From Xenopus tropicalis (lineage: Eukaryota > Chordata > Amphibia > Anura > Pipidae), in NCBI RefSeq assembly GCF_000004195.4, contig NC_030683.2, positions 230,681 through 294,680 of the forward strand: a stretch of DNA of 64,000 nt, read 5' to 3'. Position 1 is the stretch's first letter; each line of letters starts with the position of its first letter. A program made the position numbers and the translations under genes. This document shows positions 1-11,930 of this stretch, one piece after another. The notes under the pieces were generated by a model that worked only from the letters and a program-made list of their open reading frames with translations, searched no databases and was not told the origin of the DNA.

Positions 1-1020
1 GTGGTCACGTAAACAAGGGTGTGGTTGTGTAAAAAAGGGCATTGTTCAGTAAAAAGGGGGCGTGGTTCAGTCGAAAAAGGGCGTGGTTGAGTCATAAAAT
101 GCTGGCGTAAAAGAAAAAAAAGTCGCGCAACAAATGCGTTTTGCAAATTTTCTTGTTGTTTCGCGGATTTTATGGTGAAGCAAAATGGGACAGATCCGCT
201 CATCGCTATTCTCTAATACTAACGGGCTGTGAGTGGGACATAGCAAAGTAATAATAATAATAATAATAATTTCATAAGGAACGTAACCCGGAAGCTGCGA
301 CTGAACCCAATCACTTTTGGAACAAAACAATTAACACACAGTGATGAGCGAATCTGTCCCATTTTGTTGAAAAATTTGTGAAACATGTTTGTCGCAATTT
401 TTTTGTCGCCTGTGTCTTTTTTTGTCGCCCAAGCCCATTTTGACACGGCCGCCGGTGGTGAGCGAATTTTTTTTACCAGGCATGGATTCGCAGCGAATTT
501 CTGCATTGTCGAATTGTTCCATGAAAATTCTCTGCTGAAAAATTTGTTGCACAAAAGTTTTTTGTTGCGCGTCCAATTGGGCGCGGCCGTGTAAAAAGAA
601 GGCCCATGGTCACATCAAATTGGGTGTGGTTGCATCAAATTGGGTGTGGTCGTGTAAAAAGAAGGCCCATGGTCACGTCAAATTGGGTGTGGTTGCATTA
701 AATTGGGCGCGGTCGTGGAGAAATTGGGTGCCAAAAATAGACGTTGGCGACAAAAAAATTGTGCGACAAATGCGTTTCCCAGATTTTTTGCTGAATTTTC
801 TTGCCGTTTTCGCGGATTTCATGGCGAAGTGAAACAGACAGATTCGCTCAACCCTAACGGCCGCACCTATTTTGACGCAATGCAGCTTTTTGACGGGCAA
901 CAAATGTTTTTGGTGGCGAATTTTCTCGGAAGTTTTGCGGAACAATTCGCCTATGGCGCAATGCGGAAATTTGCTGCGTATCTGTGCCGGGCAAAACAAT
1001 TTGCTCGTCGCTATTAATAC
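1..1020. mobile_element. Cluster of nested MITE-like elements
   Basis: AT-rich DNA with fragments of one repeat family. The word GGGACAGATCCGCTCATCGCT (minus its last base, 188-207) recurs inverted as GTGATGAGCGAATCTGTCCC at 341-360, which is what terminal inverted repeats of a non-autonomous DNA transposon look like. Related ends appear near 455 (GTGAGCGAATTTTTTTTACC) and 995-1015 (TTTGCTCGTCGCTATTAA). The interior holds short tandem words of the type GTGGTTGCATCAAATTGGGC; a segment of about 62 bp beginning GAAGGCCCATGGTCAC is duplicated at 599 and 661. No transposase frame is present. The family assignment is inference; element borders are approximate because copies are inserted into or beside each other. 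Confidence 0.6.
249..270. repeat. (ATA)n microsatellite
   Basis: Uninterrupted trinucleotide run of about seven units lying between the two inverted MITE ends. Confidence 0.9.
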
Positions 1021-1659
1021 GTATTGAATATAGAATAAGTTATTTCCAAAACACCAAGTTCCTTAGAGTTCGGACCCTTTGGGGGTCACTCCCCGACCCA
1101 CAGATAATCCCATAGAGATATATATATATACTGTATATACACTATTAACCCTTCATATGATACAGGGTTCAGGTCTATGTTTTAGCTGATACTTTCTATT
1201 TTACTCCTGAGATGTCTCTTTGTTCCCTGCCCGTCTCGCACACTCTGCATCATTATGGGACGCTCTCCCTCCTTGCATCTCGGCAAATGAAAATATCCAC
1301 CCGCTTTGCTAACGAGACGATTAGAAACAATGAAATCGGAATGGCGGTATGAGGGTTTGCTTGAACAGCTGAATGAGTTGATCCTTCCCATATTATTATA
1401 TTGTACAAATGAGCGGATAAATCTATTTCTTCCTCTATTGAGATTTAATAGTTTGTTCTTTTATCTGAAATAGCTTTTTTTCCATGAAAGCTTCTTACAA
1501 TTGAATTAACATGGGGGGGGGGGGGGGGCAACATGTCCCACAAACCCCCCGGCCCATAGAACGTGGAAAGGCTATTTATCAGCTCTCAGATTTTTGATTT
1601 TTAGAGGTTTCTAATAAACGAGAAATTTGACTAAACTTGAATGCTGGCTTATTTATTAC
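1021..1659. other. Intergenic, low-complexity runs only
   Basis: No gene is supported. The stretch holds an alternating AT run at about 1118-1138 and a 16-base poly-G run at 1513-1528. The 69-codon minus-strand frame at 1182-1391 has no recognisable motif or splice context. Confidence 0.6.
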
Positions 1660-1862
1660 AATATTCAGATACAGGTATGGGACCCGTTATCCAGAATGCG
1701 TGGGACCTGGGGTTTTCCAGATAAGGGGTCTTTCTGTAATTCGGATCTCCTACCTTAAGTCTGCTAAAAAAAATATTTAAACAGTAATTAAACCCAATAG
1801 GGCTGTTCTGCCCCCAATAAGGGTATAAATTCCAATTAAACTCGATCATTGTTGTATTTATA
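1660..1862. mobile_element. Xenopus-type dispersed repeat
   Basis: The words CAGGTATGGGACCCGTTATC, CCAGATAAGGGGTCTTTCTG, CTTAAGTCTGCTAAAA and AAACCCAATAGGGCTGTTCTG match, from general knowledge, a very abundant short interspersed element of Xenopus genomes. No coding capacity. The match is by recall of the family's typical words, not by database search, so the family name is left open. Confidence 0.65.
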
Positions 1863-2097
1863 AAATGGCTATATCGGGGCAGTAGGGATGGGAAAAGGCA
1901 TCTTCACTCAATAAACCAATTAACGAGCGTATTCTCTGGGGTATAATGAGCCGAGCTTCTGTATAAGAGACAGACCCTTAATTAAGAACCACTATTCACT
2001 AATATTTGTTGTTATTCACTCAATTATCCCATTAAGCAGGAATTCCCTGATCCGCCTGGGAAAGTGGCGCAGTTCTATATCGTTAATAAAATCAATA

Positions 2098-2445
2098 TTA
2101 GCGATGAGCAAATTTTTTCGCCAGGTATGGATTCCCAGCGCATTTCCGCATTTCGCCACCGGCAAATTGTTTTGCAAAACTAAAATACTGAAAATTTGTA
2201 GAGGAAAAGATTCGTCGTTCGTCAAAAAAAGTTGCAGTCACGTCAAAATAGGAATGGTTGCTTCAAATTGGGCGTGGTCTCGTCACAATGGGCGTGGTCA
2301 CGTAAAAAAAAGACAAAAAAGACACCTGCAGCCGACAAAAAAAGTGGCGCGACAAATGCGTTTCGCTGATTTTCTGCCGTTTCGAGAATATTCTCTTCAA
2401 AAAAAGGCTGGATTTGGCCCAAATCTGGGATTCAGTGCAGCCCTA
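2098..2445. mobile_element. Second copy of the GCGATGAGC-ended MITE-like element
   Basis: Begins TTAGCGATGAGCAAATTTTT and continues with CCAGGTATGGATTCCCAGCG, paralleling the copy at 455-500. It ends in GCGACAAATGCGTTTCGCTG and TTTCTGCCGTTTCGAGAATA, matching 763-815. The interior again contains GGGCGTGGTC repeats. The 130-codon open frame across it is not gene-like. Confidence 0.6.
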
Positions 2446-2790
2446 GTCCTGATGTATTTCATGAGGGAATGTCCAAAAATTAAAAATATTAATTAATTGC
2501 CAAAGTGGCAATAAATTCTGCGCTTTATTTTCTGTTTCTTGGAAACAAAGACGTTGATTTGCTGCAAAATTGCGCATTTTGCCATTGGGGAATTCACTGC
2601 GCCAAAAATGAGGCGAGTGAGGAAAAAGTCACAATCGAAAATGTCAGGAATGTGTCAAAAACTGACAGAAAGTTGTGCCGTCGCCATTTGGCTCATCATT
2701 GGTGGAAATGACAGATTTGAGCAAAAGGTCAGGGAATCGTATTTGTACTTTGATTCCCTTGGGGAATTTCCTTCCTTATTCTGTTTGTAT

Positions 2791-4932
2791 TTCCGACAGG
2801 AGCAGAAGACGTTCCCGGCTCCGCAGCGCAGTCGCGGAACACCGATACCCACGGTTCCGTTACTTACAATATACAGTAATTTCCGACAGGAGCAGAAGAC
2901 GTTCCCGGCTCCGCAGCGCAGTCGCGGAACACCGATACCCACGGTTCCGTTACTTACAATATACAGTAATTTCCGACAGGAGCAGAAGACGTTCCGGACT
3001 CCGCAGCGCAGTCGCGGAACACCGATACCCACGGTTCCGTTACTTACAATATACAGTAATTTCCGACAGGAGCAGAAGACGTTCCCGGCTCCGCAGTCGC
3101 GGAACACCGATACCCACGGTTCCGTTACTTATAATATACAGTAATTTCCGACAGGAGCAGAAGACGTTCCCGGCTCCGCAGCGCAGTCGCGGAACACCGA
3201 TACCCACGGTTCCGTTACTTACAATATACAGTAATTTCCGACAGGAGCAGAAGACTTTCCCGGCTCCGCAGCGCAGTCGCGGAACACCGATACCCACGGT
3301 TCCGTTACTTACAATATACAGTAATTTCCGACAGGAGCAGAAGACTTTCCCGGCTCCGCAGCGCAGTCGCGGAACACCGATACCCGCGGTTCCGTTACTT
3401 ACAATATACAGTAATTTCCGACAGGAGCAGAAGACGTTCCCGGCTCCGCAGCGCAGTCGCGGAACACCGATACCCACGGTTCCGTTACTTATAATATACA
3501 GTAATTTCCGACAGGAGCAGAAGACTTTCCCGGCTCCGCAGCGCAGTCGCGGAACACCGATACCCACGGTTCCGTTACTTACAATATACAGTAATTTCCG
3601 ACAGGAGCAGAAGACTTTCCCGGCTCCGCAGCGCAGTCGCGGAACACCGATACCCGCGGTTCCGTTACTTACAATATACAGTAATTTCCGACAGGAGCAG
3701 AAGACGTTCCCGGCTCCGCAGCGCAGTCGCGGAACACCAATACCCACGGTTCCGTTACTTATAATATACAGTAATTTCCGACAGGAGCAGAAGACGTTCC
3801 CGGCTCCGCAGCGCAGTCGCGGAACACCGATACCCACGGTTCCGTTACTTACAATATACAGTAATTTCCGACAGGAGCAGAAGACGTTCCCGGCTCCGCA
3901 GCGCAGTCGCGGAACACCGATACCCACGGTTCCGTTACTTACAATATACAGTAATTTCCGACAGGAGCAGAACACATTCCCAGCTCCGCAGCGCAGTCGC
4001 GGAACATCGATACCCACGGTTCCGTTACTTACAATATACAGTAATTTCCGACAGGAGCAGAACACATTCCCAGCTCCGCAGCGCAGTCGCGGAACATCGA
4101 TACCCACGGTTCCGTTACTTACAATATACAGTAATTTCCGACAGGAGCAGAACACATTCCCGGCTCCGCAGCGCAGTCGCGGAACACCGATACCCACGGT
4201 TCCGTTACTTACAATATACAGTAATTTCCGACAGGAGCAGAAGACGTTCCCGGCTCCGCAGCGCAGTCGCGGAACACCGATACCCACGGTTCCGTTACTT
4301 ACAATATACAGTAATTTCCGACAGGAGCAGAACACATTCCCAGCTCCGCAGCGCAGTCGCGGAACACCGATACCCACGGTTCCGTTACTTACAATATACA
4401 GTAATTTGAGACAGGAGCAGAACACATTCCCGGCTCCGCAGCGCAGTCGCGGAACATCGATACCCACGGTTCCGTTACTTACAATATACAGTAATTTGAG
4501 ACAGGAGCAGAACACATTCCCGGCTCCGCAGCGCAGTCGCGGAACATCGATACCCACGGTTCCGTTACTTACAATATACAGTAATTTCCGACAGGAGCAG
4601 AACACATTCCCAGCTCCGCAGCGCAGTCGCGGAACATCGATACCCACGGTTCCGTTACTTACAATATACAGTAATTTCCGACAGGAGCAGAACACATTCC
4701 CAGCTCCGCAGCGCAGTCGCGGAACATCGATACCCACGGTTCCGTTACTTACAATATACAGTAATTTCCGACAGGAGCAGAACACATTCCCGGCTCCGCA
4801 GCGCAGTCGCGGAACACCGATACCCACGGTTCCGTTACTTACAATATACAGTAATTTCCGACAGGAGCAGAACACATTCCCGGCTCCGCAGCGCAGTCGC
4901 GGAACACCGATACCCACGGTTCCGTTACTTAC
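2791..4932. repeat. 90-bp minisatellite, 24 copies
   Basis: Each unit starts TTCCGACAGGAGCAGAA and ends TTACAATATACAGTAA. Unit starts fall at 2791, 2881, 2971, 3061, 3145 and every 90 bp after that; copy 4 has a 6-bp deletion in the GCGCAG segment. Variant classes are visible: GACGTTCCC, GACTTTCCC and CACATTCCC forms, plus TTGAG instead of TTCCG at 4405 and 4495. Because 90 is a multiple of three, several frames stay open on both strands (763 aa plus, 625 aa minus). These are not credible genes: no unit-external domain, no splice or start context, and frames are open on both strands at once. Confidence 0.97.
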
Positions 4933-5139
4933 GTCCCACTTTACTCAATTTTTACACTGTTTGTAACGTTTATAGGAAACGGTTGGGGTTCGATATAAAC
5001 TCCAATAAAAACTGTCGCTTGGAATGACATCTCTTTTCTTTTTAAAGGGGAAATTGACCTCTCTGTTAATGGTATAGAATGGCCTATCAATTGCTCTTTA
5101 TTATGTATTTCATGTAGTTTTTTGCCTTCCTCTACTAAC
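4933..5139. other. Intergenic, nothing recognised
   Basis: Unique AT-rich sequence between the 90-bp array and a dispersed repeat. I see no gene or regulatory signal. Confidence 0.5.
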
Positions 5140-5405
5140 ACTTTCCAACATGGGGGGGTCATTGATCCCGGCTGCCAAAAACTATAATTTTATTGTTAAT
5201 TATATTTATTCTTTATCTCTCTACTCAGCCCCTCTCCTATTCATATTCCAGTCTTTCATTTTCACTCTCTGGTTGCTAAGATAACTTGGACCCTAGCAAC
5301 CAGGGAACTGCTGAAACTCCAAACTGCAGAGCTGCTGAACAAAAAGTGAAATAACTAAAAAACGGATTAAACAAATAATAAAAAATGAAGACTAATTGCA
5401 AACTG
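5140..5405. mobile_element. Dispersed element with GGTTGCTA...TAGCAACC inverted core
   Basis: Shares GGGGGTCATTGATCCCGGC, TTATTCTTTATCTCTCTACT, CAGCCCCTCTCCTATTCATA and GACCCTAGCAACCAGGGAAC with the element at 21471-22060, and in reverse orientation with 48950-49205. The pair GGTTGCTA/TAGCAACC (about 5270-5303) forms a small palindrome around AACTTGGACCC. A common Xenopus-type short interspersed repeat without coding capacity. Confidence 0.7.
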
Positions 5406-8400
5406 CACCCTAGTATACAGCACATCATACAAAGGGGAACACCCCTCTAACCAATCAATGAACTTCCTGTGTTGCCCCTTCCTGTCTGGGAATCGGACGC
5501 AGGACGTAATTCATTGCATATTAACATGTGGGTGTGTACAGGTTTAGCCAATCACAGCTCTTTTCTACGTAAGTCAAACCATCAGTACATAATGGATCTC
5601 AAAGGGTTTAGTCAGAAGCATAACGAGCCGGCCGCACCCCAACACACACAAACATATTCTAAGGGCCAACCCAGTGCGCCCCACTCCCCCCCTCCCACCC
5701 TGCCCACTCATGCCCTGGGATAGGGGGGATTTCTATGATATAGAGGAAGAAGACCCTACTGTCCGAGCCCCCCTGTCCCCCAGGCCTCCCACGACTGTGG
5801 GGTCTCCTTTCTCCATAGTTACATCACTGGGTTTAATGATGTCATACTATTGGATTTAATGATGTCATAGCTGCAGTTCATGATGGGATCTCAGAGGGTT
5901 TGATGATGTCACACCAGCCGCAGCCACTGGGGTTTCAGAGCCCCAGTTATTGGGTGTCAGGGGGGGATTCAGAGCAGGTAATGGGGTATTTTCAGAAGCA
6001 GCCAATGGGCAGGGTCACAGCTCCCCAGTTCAACTCAATCTGTAAGAAGTCAATGTTCCCAGTTACTGTCAGTGCTCCAGTCATTTCCCATGATACATCC
6101 CAGTATCCCTCTATTAATCCCCCCCCACCCATTGGGACTTATCTTCTCTTTCCAAGGAAACCCCAAATTAAAATGGTGACACTTACTTTTTCCTGCTCTT
6201 CTCCCTTCTTTCCCAGGTCTTTTCCTTTCCTTCGCCCATTACCCCTTTCTCCTTTCCTTGTCGGTGCCTCCCCAGTTCCACACTTTCTCTCCCTCCTCCC
6301 AGCATTTGGCTCCGGGCCCAGTTGGCACCTAAGGAGCCTTCGCTCATCACAATACTGTAAATATGAGAAAATCCTCTGGGTAATTAAGGCCGGGCACTTG
6401 GCCAATCAGTGAACGCATTGACCTTGGCTTTCCCGTGTTTCACCACTAGAGGAGCCCCTGCCGGCTGTGTCGGAGTCTCCTCATTCCTTATTGTTACACC
6501 CAACGACACAGCAGAACCAGCAATATCTATCTGGGTTTCTCTTCCCTCTGGAACCTTCCCAAAATAAAGTTCTAGTGGGGCCCAATATCCCTAAGATCCC
6601 AGTTATCAGGAGTTTGGCCTGTCAGTAAGGAAGGATATTCCAGGTCGGCCAAATTCCCCAAACAGAGAGAATGCCGGGGAGGGATCCAAGTCTCATTCAG
6701 AAATCCCTATCTTCATGGGATCCCCAATAGGCCACGGGAAGCTGGATGAGGAGGGGGTCCCCCCACCCTAAATGGGCCTCAGTAATTCCTACAGAGATAT
6801 ACGGCCTCTGGGGTCTCTGTCATTCTGGGGCAGGGGGTCTGCAAAGGCCCAGTCTTGATTCTGGGGGTAACATAAAGCCTGGGGGGGGGAGTATTTAGAA
6901 GGTCTCTTCCATTTCCAAATGCTAGGGCCACTGGAGGAGATCTACTGACGTTGCCTATTGCTGTAGGTCAGTGCTGGGGAGACTTTGTCAGTTCCATCCT
7001 GTCCATAGTGGTCCAGCCCTGGCTCAAAGCCCCCTTATCTGATGACAATGTTCAGGGTCAGACTGGGGGGAGTGCAGCCCCCAAGGTGCCCCCACCCCCC
7101 GCATGTATATCAGTCATACAGCCATAGTGCTAAGAACACCTAGGGCAACAAGTCAGCATCTTCTCCAAATCTCACCCTAACTGAGCACTACCTGCCCCTA
7201 TTCCCCCCTAAAGTGGAATCCTCACAGCTATGGACCACCACATAGTCAGGGAGACCCTCTAGGGAAAGGCAATCTTATAGGTAATGGGATTCTTCCTATG
7301 AGGGTAAGTTGGGGTAAGTTACAACTAATCATTAAGGCTATGGGAAAAGCCCACCTAATGGGCAAAGAGACACCCCCATTTCGTACATTTATGGATTCCT
7401 GTTCTTCAGGGTCAGTGGCACGGGGCAGACATGGGGCATTAGGGATCATGTATGGAACATGAAACACCGTTATGGGATAAAGATGCCCTCCCAAGGGGAA
7501 TCCATTATAAACAAACTCATCACTGAGAGACAACATGGAATATTGGGATCCCTCGTGTAGGAAAATGGTTATGGGGCAGAATTGGACTTGGCTATTACCC
7601 CAGGCTGGGGTATACACCTACCACACTCAGGATGGGCAATGGGTTTGTACTTGGGAAGGAACCTGATTATCACCAACACCAAAATGCTGAACAACAACCA
7701 TCATTCACCCAACGCAATCTCAAACCCACCAATAGGGGGCAGCCCCCTGGGGCAAATAATACATACAAATGAAAAAAGTATATATTCCACATACAAATGT
7801 TAAAAAACCATTCACAAACCATGGCAATCCTCATTCATGTACCCCAGGGGCCACTCCTTACTGGGGCCTACTCTGACCCAGGCTCTGGGCACACACCCAC
7901 CCTGCGCTACAAAGGGGGTTGAACAGTAAGTTCATGACCCCATTCCAGCCTTTGACACTATCTAGGGGAGGTTCCCAGAACACCTGTACCAGGGGGCTGG
8001 AACCCATATACAGGGCATGACGCCATTTTGTGGGAATAAACAACCCCCTACCACTAGGGTTGCCACCTAAAAAAAACAGGCTTTTTGGTTTTCACCCGAA
8101 CAGCACAGTTTGTGTATGGTCTGTTTGGCTGAAAACTGTCCAGATTTACAAAATGAATAGTGCGGTGCCAACCATAACATAACCAGCCCCACCCCCGACG
8201 TCACCCAGCCTGCCCCCAGCCAATTCAAGAGGTGGCAATGTGTCCCTCATCCCAACCCACACATCATTATGGAGCTGCCCATAATGGGCCCAGTCCTTAA
8301 CATTTGCCTCAAGGAAGACATTAAGGACAGGACTGGCATCGTGCCATTTATATACTGTGCCCCATGCATCACTAGATGCCCCCATTTGCCCCCCTTACCT

Positions 8401-9129
8401 AATACCTGCATTAAGCAGACCTTGGAGCAGATATTGGTTGTATACCTGGAACAACATGGAGCAATATGGCAGTAATTGTACTGACCCCAGCAGAGGGCAA
8501 TAAGGCTGATGGGTACTGGTGCAACAGGGGATCGTAATTAAGCAACCGGTGTCCCATCAGAACCTTTTTTGAGGCATTTTCTGTGCAGATCCCACAGAAC
8601 TGGAGAAGAACCAGATAGAGAGAACATTTGGCACCCAGTACCAACTGGGGATCAGCCCCGGGAGGGCATTGCAGGGGTCATTCATGACTGCAGTTCTGGA
8701 CACAAGGTTTTTGACCCACATTGCAGGATTTTCCCCATAATTCCAGTGGAAGTCCCACCACAAGCTGGAGATGATCCTGATGGACAATTGGAAACCGGAA
8801 ATGCGTTGAGCTCCAGGGGGAAGAGTTTGTTTATTGGGAGACCCCGGCCATACTGCCCTACCCTCACACTCTGGGGCAAATCCTTCTTCTATATTCCTTT
8901 CTTTCTACCCCAGTGGGGCTGTTCTCCATGAAACCAGAACCAGAATGCCCCACAGCAGGCAGCTGCCAACTCTTCCCCAGCTAAGGAAGATTAATGGCTC
9001 TTGAACACCATCCAGGGAAGGGAGTGGGTGATGTTTATTCAGATTGGTACTGGCTTGGCAGCTCTCTGGGCAAACTCATTGCCCTCACTGACAGGCTGCT
9101 GAGCAATTTGTGGCCTTAATACAGAAGTA
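5406..9129. other. Intergenic, no supported gene
   Basis: About 3.7 kb of mostly single-copy sequence. All open frames are at most 170 codons, overlap on both strands, and lack recognisable domains or good splice context. A stretch at about 8055-8190 opening CTAGGGTTGCCACCT resembles the start of another Xenopus dispersed repeat. Nothing else is supportable. Confidence 0.5.
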
Positions 9130-10660
9130 ACTACCCCCCCCTTATATATTTATATATAGTGACCCCCCCTTAACTGCCCCCCCCAGTGTAACCAATCCCA
9201 ACTGGGCCAGCCTTTCCCCATAACTGAGCCCATTCCCTTTATCAGCTTAGTCGCTCTTCCCTGTACTTTCTCTATTTCATTACTGCCCCCCCTTATATAT
9301 TTATATATAGTGACCCCCCCCTTAACTGCCCCCCCCCCCAGTGTAACCAATCCCAAACTGGGCCAGCCTTTCCCCATAACTGAGCCCATTCCCTTTATCA
9401 GCTTAGTCGCTCTTCCCTGTACTTTCTCTATTTCATTACTGCCCCCCCTTATATATTTATATATAGTGACCCCCCCCTTAACTGCCCCCCCCCCCCCAGT
9501 GTAACCAATCCCAACTGGGCCAGCCTTTCCCCATAACTGAGCCCATTCCCTTTATCAGCTTAGTCGCTCTTCCCTGTACTTTCTCTATTTCATTACTGCC
9601 CCCCCCTTATATATTTATATATAGTGACCCCCCCCCTTAACTGCCCCCCCCCCCCCAGTGTAACCAATCCCAACTGGGCCAGCCTTTCCCCATAACTGAG
9701 CCCATTCCCTTTATCAGCTTTAGTCGCTCTTCCCTGTACTTTTCTCTATTTCATTACTGCCCCCCCCTTATATAATTTATATATAGTGACCCCCCCCTTA
9801 ACTGCCCCCCCCCCCCAGTGTAACCAATCCCAACTGGGCCCAGCCTTTCCCCATAACTGAGCCCATTCCCTTTATCAGCTTAGTCGCTCTTCCCTGTACT
9901 TTCTCTATTTCATTACTGCCCCCCCCCATATATATTTATATATAGTGACCCCCCCTTAACTGCCCCCCCCCAGTGTAACCAATTCCCAACTGGGCCAGCC
10001 TTTCCCCATAACTGAGCCCATTCCCTTTATCAGCTTAGTCGCTCTTCCCTGTACTTTCTCTATTTCATTACTGCCCCCCCTTATATATTTATATATAGTG
10101 ACCCCCCCTTAACTGCCCCCCCCCAGTGTAACCAATCCCAACTGGGCCAGCCTTTCCCCATAACTGAGCCCATTCCCTTTATCAGCTTAGTCGCCCTTCC
10201 CTGTACTTTCTCTATTTCATTACTGCCCCCCCTTATATATTTATATATAGTGACCCCCACCTTAACTGCCCCCCCCCCCCCAGTGTAACCAATCCCAACT
10301 GGGCCAGCCTTTCCCATAACTGAGCCCATTCCCTTTATCAGCTTAGTCGCTCTTCCCTGTACTTTCTCTATTTCATTACTGCCCCCCCTTATATATTTAT
10401 ATATAGTGACCCCCCCCCCTTAACTGCCCCTTCCCCAGTGTAACCAATCCCAACTGGGCCAGCCTTTCCCCATAACTGAGCCCATTCCCTTTACCAGCTT
10501 AGTCGCTCTTCCCTGTACTTTCTCTATTTCATTACTGCCCCCCCTTATATATTTATATATAGTGACCCCCCCCCCCAGTGTAACCAATCCCAACTGGGCC
10601 AGCCTTTCCCCATAACTGAGCCCATTCCCTTTACCAGCTTAGTTGCCCTTCTCTTGACCC
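9130..10660. repeat. About 157-bp minisatellite derived from a CR1 LINE fragment (array 1)
   Basis: About ten units, each with AGTGTAACCAATCCCAACTG, CCCCATAACTGAGCCCATTC, TTAGTCGCTCTTCCCTGTAC, poly-C runs of variable length and TTATATATTTATATATAGTG. Read on the minus strand the unit encodes LGLVTLG, then YKYIRGG, then IEKVQGRATKLIKGMG. These resemble two adjacent stretches at the C-terminal end of CR1-type LINE reverse transcriptases (known family form: ERVQRRATK... and LGL..L..RRLRGD). The array is therefore an amplified LINE piece. A second array of the same unit lies at 24431-26118. Confidence 0.9.
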
Positions 10661-10740
10661 TCTCTAATACAATAATACCCCATTTGATAACTGGAGACCA
10701 AAGCTGCCCAGTATATTCTACATGGGGCAATACCAGGGCT
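10545..10740 (-). mobile_element. CR1-type LINE remnant, reverse transcriptase C-terminal fragment
   Basis: On the minus strand the edge of the array runs into non-amplified sequence that encodes [14 protein letters not shown] followed by [14 protein letters not shown]. The LEY...WSP and ERVQRRATK words are characteristic of the C-terminal part of CR1/L2-group reverse transcriptases. It is a dead fragment without start or active-site region. It is probably what remains of the LINE copy that seeded the neighbouring array, since the homology continues past the array boundary. Confidence 0.75.
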
Positions 10741-11930
10741 CAGTAGTGGAAGAATAGCCCCTGTGCTTCTGTGACTCCCTACAACTCTCAGTACAGGAGA
10801 ACTTCTCTATCCTTTCAATAGTATAAATGGCCACATATTTATATAAACCCTAATTGCTGAGAATTATTCAGTGTTTATATGGTAAATAAGAGGGAGTCTG
10901 AGAAATGTGGAAAGAGAAACGCTGGGCAGAGGGGGCAGGTTGGGCATTGCCAGTGTATCAGGATAATCACCAATTACAGGGCTCTATGGAGCACAGGGGT
11001 GAGAACCAGGAGACAAAGGGGCAGATTGTAGTGGAACTTAATTAGAGGCCGACATGTCTTCAGGCAGAGAATGGGGGAGAGGTTTGAAGGGTTCCAATTG
11101 GGTCAGGGACAGGGGCGGCCATTCAGCTCCCTCTGCTCATTGGGGGTTTGAGAGGCAATTGAGGGGGTCACTGGGGACTCGTTCCATTCTCTCTCTCTTT
11201 CTTTCTCACTCTTTTACTTCTCAACGTGGACACAACGTGAGTAATGGCCGGAGGCAACAGGAACGTGGGAATAGTTTATTTCTTACTATATATTCCCAGG
11301 TCATCTCTCGGGTACATGGAAACTTCCAGTATTGGATTTGTGGGGGCTCTGTTCTACTGTGTGACCCCCAGTTACCACTGACTTACTCCAACAATCTGAC
11401 ACTCACACTCATGCTCACACTCATGCTCACACTCATGCTCACATACAGTTTTCCTTACCCTGACTGATAATAAAAGTGACATCTGCAGAAACCAGAGGGA
11501 TAAAGAATCAGAACCTTTAGGTAACACTATGAAGGAGTCAGAACCGTATTTACCTCAATGGTTCCACCCAGTCCAATAGAATGGAGCAAGGGGAGGATCC
11601 AATGAGTATCAAGTCTGCAGAGAAGTCAACAATGTTATTTATAACCGCAGTTAATATAATGGAACACACCCACAGCATTGGTCAATACCTAATGCCAATC
11701 AATTCAAATACCTTCCCCTTATATAACGAGGCAGAGCATTGTGTAATTATTATTCTTCCTTCTGCCGTCAAATTTCACTGGATAAATTCTCCCCATAAAT
11801 AACAATTTCACTCCAAAGCAGCCGATAATTAGATACAAAAATAAATTGTTATATCATCAGGATTAGATTGCGAAGGAGCCTACTGTTGTGTTCGGCATTA
11901 ATTGGGGCAGTTTCCATTTCCTTCTCTCTT
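10741..11930. other. Intergenic, no supported gene
   Basis: Single-copy sequence. The 137-codon frame at 11054-11467 runs into a short tandem repeat and has no domain. Nothing else is recognisable. Confidence 0.5.
11399..11442. repeat. 12-bp repeat, ACACTCATGCTC, about four copies
   Basis: Short perfect tandem run inside otherwise unique DNA. Its unit length and its ACACTC core resemble the large 12-bp array at 26262-28230. Confidence 0.85.

Noticed and set aside
2675..4966. 763-codon plus-strand frame and 625-codon minus-strand frame as a repetitive protein gene
   Set aside because: Both lie in the 90-bp array; open frames on opposite strands follow from a stop-free unit whose length is a multiple of three. 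No flanking domain, signal or splice support.
5900..6412. 170-codon plus-strand frame as a gene
   Set aside because: No domain, low-complexity Pro/Ser composition, overlapping minus-strand frame, no splice or promoter support.
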